Both the position numbers and the translations under genes were made by a program. The notes beneath the pieces were generated by a model that saw only the letters and a program-made list of their open reading frames with translations, had not been told where the DNA came from and did no database searches. From an uncultured Eubacteriales bacterium (lineage in GTDB: Bacteria; Bacillota; Clostridia; Oscillospirales; Oscillospiraceae), in assembly GCA_900556535.1 (NCBI GenBank), contig USPI01000102.1:1-5494 (forward strand): a stretch of 5,494 bases of DNA, in the 5' to 3' direction. How positions within the stretch are numbered: position 1 is the first letter of the stretch; each line of letters opens with the position of its first letter. This document shows, piece after piece, positions 1 to 5,470 of this stretch.

Positions 1-67
1 TTTATCCCCCCCGGGAGCTTGCGCGTTTGGCAGATCCATGAGAAAATCAGACATGTTAAATCGGGTT

Positions 68-97
68 TTGACAGAGGCGGCAGATGTGCCGTATATG
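68..97 (+). promoter_or_regulatory. Candidate sigma-A promoter of the binding-protein gene
   Basis: A perfect -35 hexamer TTGACA lies at 68-73. A weaker -10 candidate, TATATG (4 of 6 consensus bases), lies at 92-97 after an 18-base spacer. Transcription would start near 104, about 37 bases before the first gene. The -35 hexamer sits inside GGTTTTGACAGAG (64-76), a 13-mer that recurs exactly at 1947-1959 without a usable -10 there. The hexamer may therefore be part of a regulator site rather than a promoter. No better promoter is visible in bases 1-140. Confidence 0.42.
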
Positions 98-140
98 AAA
101 TCTGATTAAATCCATGATATCGTGAAAGGAAGAACCCCAA

Positions 141-1730
141 ATGAATATGAAAAAACTCATTGCTCTGCTTCTTGCGGTGCTCATGGTCATAGGCGTGACT
201 GCCTGCGGGAAGGGAAATGACCAGCCCGAAGCCAAGAAGGACAGCGTTGTAATCGCGATCGGCTCCGAGCCCGAGACTCTTGACCCGACGCAGGGCTGGG
301 GCCACGGAAACTCCCCCATTGTACAGAGCACGCTCGTCAGATACAAGTCTGACCTGACCTTTGCAAACGACCTTGCGACCGGCTATGAGCTGTCTCCCGA
401 CGGCCTTGTCTGGACCTTCAAGATCCGCGACGACGCAAAGTTCACCGACGGCGAGAAGGTGACAGCCGAGGACGTTGCGTTCACTCTCGAAACCGCAAAA
501 GCAGCCAAGGGCTCTGTTGACCTTACCTATATGAAGAGCGCCGTTGCAAAGGACGACACCACCGTTGAGATCACTCTCTCGACCCCGACCTCCATTTTCC
601 TGAACACACTCGCCTCCGTCGGCATCGTTCCCAAGCACGCCTACGGCGACGACTACGGCAGAAACCCCATCGGCTCCGGTCCGTACAAGTTCGTTGAGTG
701 GCAGTCTCAGGAGAAGCTGGTCTTTGTCGCAAACGAAGATTACTACGGCGGCGCACCCGCCATTAAGAACGTCACCGTCGTATTCATGTCCGAGGACGCA
801 GCTCTTGCGGCAGTCCAGAAGGGCGACGTCGACGTTGCATACTCCACCGCGACCCTCGGCACCACCAAGGTAAACGGCTACCATGTCGAAGCCATCGCCT
901 CTGCCGATAACCGCGGCTTCACTCTGCCGATGCTTCCCAACGAGGGCAAGACCAACGAAGCCGGCGTTCCTTACGGCAATGACGTGACCTGCAACCTCGA
1001 GATCCGTCAGGCTATCGCATACGCCGTTGACCGTCAGGCAATAGCGGACGCAGTCCTCAACGGCTTCGGCAAACCCGCATACTCCGAGAACGACGGTATG
1101 CCTTGGAACAACCCCGAGGTCAAGATCGACACCAACGTCGAGTACGCGAAGAAGCTCCTCGCCGATGCCGGCTGGGCAGACACCGATGGCGACGGCATCA
1201 TTGAAAAGGACGGCTTGAAGGCTGAGTTCACCTGCATCTATCCCTCCGGCGACTCCGTGCGTCAGGCAGTCGGCATGGCCGCTGCGGAGCAGGTCAAGGA
1301 TATCGGCATCAAAATCAACATCGAAGGTGTCAGCTGGGACGACATCGAGCTGCGCCAGTTTACGGACGCCGTCGTCATGGGCTGGGGCTCTGCGATCCCG
1401 AACGAGACCTACTACCTGTACCGCTCTGAGGGTGCTCTCGTTGACTACTACAACCCCGAGGGCTACATGAGCGATGTCACCGACGCTTACCTTGCAGCTG
1501 CAATGGCGGCACTCACCGTTGACGAAGCCAACAAGAACTGGAAGAATGTTCAGTGGGACGGCACCACCGGCACCGCCATGCAGGGCGAATGCCCCTGGGT
1601 GTGGCTCGTAAACCTTGACCACGTCACCTACGTCCGCGACGGCCTTTCCATCGGCGATCAGCCCATCCACGGCCACGGCCACGGTCTGCCCCTCATCCAG
1701 AACCTGAACGAGTGGGCTTGGGCGGAATAA
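141..1730 (+). CDS. ABC transporter substrate-binding lipoprotein, SBP_bac_5 (Opp/Dpp/Nik) family
   Basis: This is a 529-residue extracellular solute-binding lipoprotein that captures the substrate and delivers it to the permeases encoded downstream. Residues 1-21 are a signal peptide (MNMKK, a hydrophobic core, then lipobox VTAC), and Cys22 is the predicted lipidation site. Family hallmarks are FTDGEKVTAEDVAFTLE from residue 101, NPIGSGPYKF from 175, IRQAIAYAVDR around 288-298 and a Dx[DN]xDG-type acidic loop (D347-T-D-G-D-G-I-I-E-K-D357) that resembles a calcium loop and is common in this family. The length is normal for the family. The C-terminus carries His510, His512 and His514 in an HGHGHG run, and His55 lies near the mature N-terminus; these could serve metal or chelate binding (inference). 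The start at 141 is supported by AAAGGA at 125-130 (10-base spacing) and an in-frame TGA at 123-125. Codon choice is strongly biased to C-ending codons, consistent with high expression. Substrate undetermined: nickel/cobalt chelate or peptide. Confidence 0.94.
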   Translation: MNMKKLIALLLAVLMVIGVTACGKGNDQPEAKKDSVVIAIGSEPETLDPTQGWGHGNSPIVQSTLVRYKSDLTFANDLATGYELSPDGLVWTFKIRDDAKFTDGEKVTAEDVAFTLETAKAAKGSVDLTYMKSAVAKDDTTVEITLSTPTSIFLNTLASVGIVPKHAYGDDYGRNPIGSGPYKFVEWQSQEKLVFVANEDYYGGAPAIKNVTVVFMSEDAALAAVQKGDVDVAYSTATLGTTKVNGYHVEAIASADNRGFTLPMLPNEGKTNEAGVPYGNDVTCNLEIRQAIAYAVDRQAIADAVLNGFGKPAYSENDGMPWNNPEVKIDTNVEYAKKLLADAGWADTDGDGIIEKDGLKAEFTCIYPSGDSVRQAVGMAAAEQVKDIGIKINIEGVSWDDIELRQFTDAVVMGWGSAIPNETYYLYRSEGALVDYYNPEGYMSDVTDAYLAAAMAALTVDEANKNWKNVQWDGTTGTAMQGECPWVWLVNLDHVTYVRDGLSIGDQPIHGHGHGLPLIQNLNEWAWAE

Positions 1731-1735
1731 TTTCC

Positions 1736-1764
1736 TTTACATCACACGGCAAAAACTCTATAAT
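1736..1764 (+). promoter_or_regulatory. Strong internal sigma-A promoter after the binding-protein gene
   Basis: TTTACA (5 of 6 -35 bases) at 1736-1741 is followed after exactly 17 bases by a perfect TATAAT at 1759-1764. That makes 11 of 12 consensus bases at the optimal spacing. It begins 5 bases after the stop codon of the binding protein. The predicted start, about 1771, falls at the base of the hairpin at 1768-1802, so a transcript would open with a stem-loop and carry a leader of about 290 bases before permease 1. This would give the permease and ATPase genes their own transcription, separate from the binding protein. Inferred from sequence only. Confidence 0.62.
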
Positions 1765-1767
1765 GTA

Positions 1768-1802
1768 TCAGCCTGCTGCATCATTGCGGTGCGGCAGGCT
1801 GA
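1768..1802 (+). other. Stable stem-loop after gene 1 (15 bp, 5-nt loop)
   Basis: The left arm 1768-1782 (core CAGCCTGCTGCATC) pairs with 1788-1802 (core GGTGCGGCAGGCTG) around the loop ATTGC, with two G-T wobbles and no mismatch. The trailing sequence AATTTGTGATATT is not a proper U-run, so it is a poor intrinsic terminator. It could protect the 3' end of the binding-protein message, attenuate read-through, or form the 5' end of transcripts from the promoter at 1736-1764. The hairpin is directly visible; which of these roles it has is open. Confidence 0.72.
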
Positions 1803-1876
1803 ATTTGTGATATTGCATTCGGCTTTTTAATTGCGCATTAAGGTTTTAGCAAGACGTGTCTGCGCGAACCCGGTAT

Positions 1877-1912
1877 CGCAGTTTCCGGAATAGACATACT
1901 GTTCCGGCTGCG
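1877..1912 (+). other. Second leader hairpin
   Basis: CGCAG (1877-1881) pairs with CTGCG (1908-1912), and CCGGAA (1885-1890) pairs with TTCCGG (1902-1907). A TTT bulge lies on the 5' side and the loop has 11 bases. The result is an 11-bp, moderately stable structure with no U-run after it, so it is not a terminator. It lies in the leader upstream of permease 1, and its function is unknown. Confidence 0.5.
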
Positions 1913-1932
1913 CATTCAGGCCTTGACGAGAG

Positions 1933-1944
1933 TTACGTGCGTAA
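1933..1944. promoter_or_regulatory. 12-bp palindrome, possible operator
   Basis: TTACG and CGTAA form perfect inverted half-sites separated by TG. The 2-base gap is too small for an RNA hairpin but suits a dimeric DNA-binding protein. It lies 3' of the internal promoter and just before the long palindrome. There is no second copy near the first gene, and no matching regulator is encoded in the window. Speculative. Confidence 0.2.
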
Positions 1945-1946
1945 GT

Positions 1947-2030
1947 GGTTTTGACAGAGCTGATCTTCGCTCAGGCAGGGCATCGCTGTGCTTAGAGCTT
2001 GGCATGAGTGAAGATCAGTCTGCCAAAGCC
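1947..2030. repeat. 84-base imperfect palindrome / long stem-loop before permease 1
   Basis: Arm 1947-1973 pairs with arm 2005-2030. Seven outer pairs (1947-1953 with 2024-2030) are followed by one A-C mismatch (1954/2023), four pairs (1955-1958 with 2019-2022), a single bulged G (1959) and fourteen pairs (1960-1973 with 2005-2018). This gives 25 pairs, two of them G-T wobbles, around a 31-base loop. The element ends 20 bases before the Shine-Dalgarno of permease 1, and no segment complementary to that Shine-Dalgarno is evident, so direct masking of the ribosome site is not supported. It may be an mRNA structure, a processing or stability element, or a dispersed palindromic repeat with near-identical terminal inverted repeats (MITE- or REP-like). 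Confidence 0.72.
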
Positions 2031-2050
2031 GATTGAAGAAGCCGATTGAA
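2026..2050 (+). repeat. Tandem 12-base repeat ahead of the ribosome site
   Basis: AAGCCGATTGAA occurs at 2026-2037 and again at 2039-2050, with a 13-base period. The first copy overlaps the outer arm of the long palindrome and the second abuts the Shine-Dalgarno AGAGGTG (2051-2057). It may be a small slippage duplication that sets the distance between structure and ribosome site, or a pair of binding sites. No function can be assigned. Confidence 0.6.
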
Positions 2051-2062
2051 AGAGGTGTTTAA

Positions 2063-3058
2063 ATGAGTGGAGCAACGAAGCGGCTTGTCCGCATCTTTGT
2101 GACATACAGTATAAAAATACTGTCGCTGCTGCTTGCTGTCAGCGTAATTTCCTTTATTCTTGTGACCGCATCGCCGGTCGATCCCGTACAGCAGTATATC
2201 TTGGGGCTTGGTACGGCGGTATCTCCGGAGCAGCGTGCAGAAATCGAGGAGTATTGGGGCGTTAACGAGCCTCCCGTGGAGAGATTTTTCTCGTGGCTCA
2301 ATGAGCTTGTGCACGGCAACCTCGGTGAATCCGCGATGTTCCGCCGTCCGGTGGCGGATGTGATAGGGGAGCGATTTGTGAATTCGCTTGCATTGATGTT
2401 GTGCGCATGGCTATTGGCGGGGCTGATAGGCTTTGCGCTTGGCTGCGTTATGGGAATGTACAGAAACAAGTGGCCGGACAAGATACTGAAGAAGGTGTGC
2501 TATATCCTCAGCTCCGTACCGACCTTCTGGCTCGGCCTTTTGTTCCTGCTGATTTTCGGCGTTTGGCTCAAGTGGTTCCCGATAGGCTTTTCCTCGCCCA
2601 TCGGAGTGCTCAGCTCCGAGGTCACCGTTTGGCAGAAGATATACCATCTTATCCTGCCCGCCTTCACTCTCAGCCTCATGTCCTTTGCCAATATTGCTCT
2701 GCATACCCGTCAGAAGCTCGTTGACGTTCTCAACAGCGAGTACGTGCTCTTTGCCAAGGCAAGAGGTGAGGGCAACTGGACGATACTGCGCCGTCACGGC
2801 CTGAGAAACATTCTCTTCCCGGCGCTGACGCTTCAGTTTGCGTCCTTTGCCGAGCTTTTCGGCGGCTCCGTTATGGCGGAAAACGTGTTCAGCTACCCCG
2901 GTCTCGGCAGTGCGGTGTCCGCGGCGGGACTTCGCGGCGACGTGCCCCTGCTTCTCGGAATAACCCTCTTTTCCGCGCTGTTTGTCTGCGTGGGCAATAT
3001 GATAGCAAACCTGCTTTACGGCGTAATTGACCCGCAGGTAAAGGAGGTCGGAGAATGA
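2063..3058 (+). CDS. ABC transporter permease, DppB/OppB/NikB family
   Basis: This 331-residue integral membrane protein is one half of the translocation channel. An N-terminal helix at about 17-36 is followed by SPVDP (37-41), then an external segment of about 70 residues with the family pattern GNLGESAMFRRPVADVI. The core helices lie at about 108-130, 147-169, 195-214, 250-275 and 295-322. The cytoplasmic EAA coupling motif begins near Glu226 (EYVLFAKARGEG, then LRNILFP) and contacts an ATPase. AENVFSYPGLG is typical of the family. Length and layout are normal for DppB-like proteins. The start is well supported: Shine-Dalgarno AGAGGTG at 2051-2057 with 5-base spacing, and an in-frame TAA directly before the ATG (2060-2062). 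The stop overlaps the next start as ATGA, so the two permeases are probably translationally coupled in equal amounts. The substrate cannot be read from this gene. Confidence 0.95.
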   Translation: MSGATKRLVRIFVTYSIKILSLLLAVSVISFILVTASPVDPVQQYILGLGTAVSPEQRAEIEEYWGVNEPPVERFFSWLNELVHGNLGESAMFRRPVADVIGERFVNSLALMLCAWLLAGLIGFALGCVMGMYRNKWPDKILKKVCYILSSVPTFWLGLLFLLIFGVWLKWFPIGFSSPIGVLSSEVTVWQKIYHLILPAFTLSLMSFANIALHTRQKLVDVLNSEYVLFAKARGEGNWTILRRHGLRNILFPALTLQFASFAELFGGSVMAENVFSYPGLGSAVSAAGLRGDVPLLLGITLFSALFVCVGNMIANLLYGVIDPQVKEVGE

Positions 3059-3879
3059 AGAAATTAAACCACAGAACCAAAGTCGTCATTCTGACCGTCG
3101 TTATCTTCCTCCTGCTCGCAGCTGTCTACGCCTGCGGCATACTCATCCCCGACGACGCCATAACCGGCAGCTTTCTCAACGCAAAGCAGTCGCCCGGCTT
3201 TAAGCACCCCTTCGGCACGGATGCCTTGGGACGCGACCTTTTCCTGCGCACGCTCAAGGGTCTGTCCGTGAGCATCACGGTCGGTCTTGCCGCCTCCGTC
3301 ATCAGCGCCGTGGTCGCCGTTTTGGTCGGCATCGTGGCAGCTACCGGTTCAAAGCGCATAGACGCCGTCATAAACTGGGTCATCGACCTCGTCATGGGCG
3401 TACCGCATACGATACTCATAATCCTCATTTCGTTCTCTCTCGGCAGAGGACTCAAGGGGCTCCTCATAGGCATCGCGTCAACGCACTGGTGCTTCCTTGC
3501 GAGGCTTATACGAGGCGAGGTCCTGCAGCTTCGCTCCCAGCAGTACGTTGCCGTTTCCCGCAAGCTCGGCAAGTCCAGCGGCTGGATACTCACGCATCAT
3601 CTGCTGCCGCATCTTGTCCCGCAGTTCATCGTCGGACTTATATTGCTCTTCCCCCATGCGATCCTGCATGAAGCGTCCGTTTCGTTTCTGGGCTTCGGAC
3701 TTCCTCCGGAGCAGGCGGCTATCGGCATCATCCTGTCCGAGAGTATGCGCTATCTTTCCACAGGAATGTGGTGGACTGCGGTGCTGCCCGGTCTGACGCT
3801 TGTGCTTATAGTGCTGCTCGTCGATAAGCTCGGAGATTATCTGCGCATGATAATCGACCCGTACAGCGCACAGGAATAA
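3055..3879 (+). CDS. ABC transporter permease, DppC/OppC/NikC family
   Basis: This 274-residue membrane protein is the second half of the importer channel. After a first helix (about 8-30) comes the DppC hallmark HPFGTDALGRDLF at residues 51-63, which lies outside the membrane in known family members. Further helices fall at about 72-96 and 104-129, with others in the C-terminal half. The EAA coupling loop runs from about Gln163 (QYVAVSRKLG, then LLPHLVPQF) and docks an ATPase. The C-terminal family motif EASVSFLGFGLPP is intact, and the protein ends in the usual short hydrophilic tail after IIDPY. Length is typical for the short DppC/NikC class. A near-perfect AAGGAGGT at 3041-3048 lies 6 bases before the ATG, inside the end of permease 1, and the ATGA overlap confirms the start. 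The gene is complete, with no frameshift. Confidence 0.95.
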   Translation: MKKLNHRTKVVILTVVIFLLLAAVYACGILIPDDAITGSFLNAKQSPGFKHPFGTDALGRDLFLRTLKGLSVSITVGLAASVISAVVAVLVGIVAATGSKRIDAVINWVIDLVMGVPHTILIILISFSLGRGLKGLLIGIASTHWCFLARLIRGEVLQLRSQQYVAVSRKLGKSSGWILTHHLLPHLVPQFIVGLILLFPHAILHEASVSFLGFGLPPEQAAIGIILSESMRYLSTGMWWTAVLPGLTLVLIVLLVDKLGDYLRMIIDPYSAQE

Positions 3880-3889
3880 GGAGTTTGCA

Positions 3890-4825
3890 ATGATACAAAA
3901 AAGCGAAACGATACTTGAAATACATAACCTGTCCGTGAGCTTTCGTATGTACGAAAGCGGCTTGGAGCAGAAGGAGCTAACGGTCATCTCGGATCTGCAT
4001 CTTACGGTGCGTCCGGGCGAGATAGTCGCAATAGCCGGCTCCTCGGGCTCGGGCAAGAGCCTGCTCGCCTCGGCAATCTTGGGCATTCTCCCCGAAAATG
4101 CAACGGTCAGGGGACACCTGCACTATAAGGGCAGCGAGCTCACGCCGCAGCGCCAAAAGGAGCTGCGCGGCACCGAGATCGCCTTGGTGCCGCAGTCGGT
4201 CGCCTATCTCGACCCCCTCATGAAAATAGGGGAGCAGGCGGACGGACACACTAAGCCCAAGCCCAGCGAAAAAAGAAAAAATCTCTTTGAGCGCCTTAAC
4301 CTGCCCGAGCGCACGGAGCAGCTTTATCCTTTCCAGCTCTCCGGCGGTATGGCAAGACGAGTTCTGGTGTCAACGGCACTTATTACGGACGCGCAGCTCA
4401 TAATCGCGGACGAGCCCACGCCTGGTATGAGCCTCAATCAGGCGCTCGAGGCGCTGAAAATGTTCCGCGAGATGGCGGACGAGGGCAAAGCGGTCATTCT
4501 GATAACGCATGACATCGACCTTGCGTTTGAGTTTGCCGACCGCGTAGCCGTGTTTTACGCAGGCACCACCGTTGAGACCGCGCCCGCCGCGGACTTCAAG
4601 GCCGGTCCCGACGCGCTCAGACATCCGTATTCCAAGGCGCTTTGGAGAGCGCTCCCGCAAAACGGATTTCAGCCGATCGAGGGCTTCCAGCCCTATGCCG
4701 GACGCCTGCCGAAGGGCTGCCTGTTTGCACCGCGCTGTCCGTATAAAACGGAGGAGTGCGAAAAAGAGGTTCCGCCGGTGAGCGAGATAAGAGGCGGAGA
4801 GGTGAGGTGCTATCATGGCTCTTGA
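3890..4825 (+). CDS. ABC transporter ATP-binding protein, DppD/OppD/NikD type with C-terminal cysteine domain
   Basis: This 311-residue cytoplasmic ATPase powers the importer. Walker A GSSGSGKS is at 50-57, the Q-loop glutamine at 102, the signature LSGGM at 150-154, Walker B LIIADE at 170-175 (catalytic Glu175) and the H-loop His at 207. After Walker B the sequence runs EPTPGMSLNQ, so the D-loop aspartate expected in the usual ALD or GLD is Ser181 here. The C-terminal oligopeptide-transporter domain (HPYSKAL onward) ends with Cys277, Cys283, Cys290 and Cys307. This is the four-cysteine pattern of Dpp/Opp ATPases, in some of which it binds an iron-sulfur cluster. The start is supported by TAAGGAG at 3877-3883, which includes the stop codon of permease 2, with 6-base spacing. 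The gene overlaps ATPase 2 by 11 bases. Its partner in the motor is probably ATPase 2 rather than a second copy of itself. Confidence 0.95.
   Translation: MIQKSETILEIHNLSVSFRMYESGLEQKELTVISDLHLTVRPGEIVAIAGSSGSGKSLLASAILGILPENATVRGHLHYKGSELTPQRQKELRGTEIALVPQSVAYLDPLMKIGEQADGHTKPKPSEKRKNLFERLNLPERTEQLYPFQLSGGMARRVLVSTALITDAQLIIADEPTPGMSLNQALEALKMFREMADEGKAVILITHDIDLAFEFADRVAVFYAGTTVETAPAADFKAGPDALRHPYSKALWRALPQNGFQPIEGFQPYAGRLPKGCLFAPRCPYKTEECEKEVPPVSEIRGGEVRCYHGS
4799..4809 (+). promoter_or_regulatory. Tandem Shine-Dalgarno for ATPase 2
   Basis: GAGGTG occurs twice in a row (4799-4804 and 4804-4809, sharing one G). Spacings to the ATG at 4815 are 10 and 5 bases. Both copies lie inside the last codons of ATPase 1. 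They support 4815 as the start and suggest efficient re-initiation after the upstream gene, whose stop is at 4823-4825. Confidence 0.6.
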
Positions 4826-5420
4826 AGCGAAAAACGTCTATTTTAAATATGAGCGTAAGCAGCCGTGGATACTTGAGGACAGAAGCCTCAAGGTCGAAAA
4901 AGGCGAGCGGCTTGCGATATTCGCCCCCAGCGGCTACGGCAAGACCACCCTTGCCATGATGCTTGCGGGCTACCTTGAGCCAACGAAGGGCGAAATCCTT
5001 CTCGACGGCAAGCCCTTGCCCAAAAACGGCGTATGCCCCGTGCAGCTTATCTATCAGCACCCCGAAAAGGCGATAAACCCGCGCTGGCGGCTTAAGAGAG
5101 TGCTTGAGGAAAGCGGTGAGCTGCGTGAGGACGTGCTCGCGGCGTTCGGTATTGAAAACGCGTGGCTCGACCGCTTCCCGCGCGAGCTTTCCGGCGGCGA
5201 GCTGCAAAGATTCTGCGTTGCGCGAGCCCTTATGAGCGGCGCGGACTACCTCATCTGCGACGAGATAAGCACCATGCTCGACGTCATCACGCAGGCGCAG
5301 ATATGGAACGTGGTCTTGGAGGAGGCGGAAAAGCGCAATATGGGCATTATCGCCGTCACTCACAATAAGCATCTTGCCGAACGCATCGCAACGAGGACCG
5401 TTGATCTGTCCGCGGTTTGA
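4815..5420 (+). CDS. Short ABC transporter ATP-binding protein, DppF/OppF/NikE-like
   Basis: This 201-residue cytoplasmic ATPase is the second motor subunit. Walker A reads APSGYGKT at 37-44, so the first glycine of GxxGxGK[ST] is Ala37; the lysine (43) and threonine (44) are kept. The Q-loop glutamine is 81 (YQHPEKAINP), the signature LSGGELQR is at 125-132, Walker B LICDE at 146-150 (Glu150), the D-loop STMLDV follows, and the H-loop His is at 183. The protein ends shortly after the H-loop. It lacks the C-terminal extension and cysteines of ATPase 1 and is clearly shorter than typical DppF or NikE proteins (about 250-330 residues). The end looks natural rather than truncated by mutation, because a clean stop is followed 20 bases later by a strong terminator. 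It presumably pairs with ATPase 1. The 11-base overlap with that gene implies coupled translation. Confidence 0.92.
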   Translation: MALEAKNVYFKYERKQPWILEDRSLKVEKGERLAIFAPSGYGKTTLAMMLAGYLEPTKGEILLDGKPLPKNGVCPVQLIYQHPEKAINPRWRLKRVLEESGELREDVLAAFGIENAWLDRFPRELSGGELQRFCVARALMSGADYLICDEISTMLDVITQAQIWNVVLEEAEKRNMGIIAVTHNKHLAERIATRTVDLSAV

Positions 5421-5440
5421 TTTTATTAATAGTTACAGCT

Positions 5441-5470
5441 AAAAACTGACACCGCTTGGTGTCAGTTTTT
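5441..5470 (+). terminator. Strong intrinsic terminator, probably bidirectional
   Basis: AAAAACTGACACC (5441-5453) and GGTGTCAGTTTTT (5458-5470) are perfectly complementary over 13 bp around the tetraloop GCTT. The 3' arm ends in a T-run (TTTTTCTTT) as expected for Rho-independent termination. The A-run on the 5' side would act as a T-run on the other strand, so the structure could also stop a convergent gene beyond the window. It lies 20 bases after the last stop codon and closes the operon. Confidence 0.93.

Larger units (their letters stand above)
1731..2062 (+). other. 332-base structured non-coding region between genes 1 and 2
   Basis: No convincing gene lies here. The short ATG frames (for example 1763-1810, 15 codons, and 2004-2036, 10 codons) lack good ribosome binding sites. 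In order, the region holds a near-consensus promoter (1736-1764), a stable hairpin (1768-1802), an AT-rich stretch with a small inverted repeat TTAAT/ATTAA (1827-1841), a second hairpin (1877-1912), a 12-bp palindrome TTACGTGCGTAA (1933-1944), a long imperfect palindrome (1947-2030) and a 12-base tandem repeat (2026-2050). The Shine-Dalgarno of permease 1 follows at 2051-2057. I recognise no T-box, cobalamin, SAM or lysine riboswitch signature. A NiCo-type riboswitch could not be judged by eye. Confidence 0.8.

Noticed and set aside
56..346. 96-codon minus-strand frame over the signal peptide region of the binding protein
   Set aside because: It is opposite a well-supported lipoprotein signal and ribosome site, with no independent evidence of coding.
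1768..1802. Intrinsic terminator after the binding-protein gene
   Set aside because: The hairpin is strong, but it is followed by AATTTGTGATATT without a U-run, so it is reported as a stem-loop only.
1763..1810. 15-codon frame (MYQPAAS...) as a leader peptide
   Set aside because: Its ATG overlaps the -10 hexamer, so the internal promoter would not transcribe it, and no Shine-Dalgarno precedes it.
1951..1979. Third promoter from the TTGACA at 1951-1956
   Set aside because: No acceptable -10 hexamer exists at 16-19 bases (the expected position reads GGCAGG).
2004..2036. 10-codon upstream frame MSEDQSAKAD before permease 1
   Set aside because: It has only a weak possible ribosome site, and it shows no run of regulatory codons. 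It sits mostly inside the long stem arm.
1771..2062. Known riboswitch or T-box in the leader
   Set aside because: No T-box sequence, cobalamin GCCACTG-type box, or other core that I can recognise by eye. A model-based search would be needed for the NiCo class.
2059..2481. 140-codon open frame on the minus strand at the start of permease 1
   Set aside because: It is the antisense of a clear DppB-type gene and has low-complexity Ser/Thr/Pro composition with no domain.
3478..4086. 202-codon open frame on the minus strand spanning permease 2 and ATPase 1
   Set aside because: It crosses two well-supported + strand genes and its translation shows no family features.
4617..5372. 251-codon open frame on the minus strand
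   Set aside because: It lies entirely across the two ATPase genes, whose Walker, signature and H-loop motifs are intact. It has no recognisable domain and looks like a GC-driven shadow.
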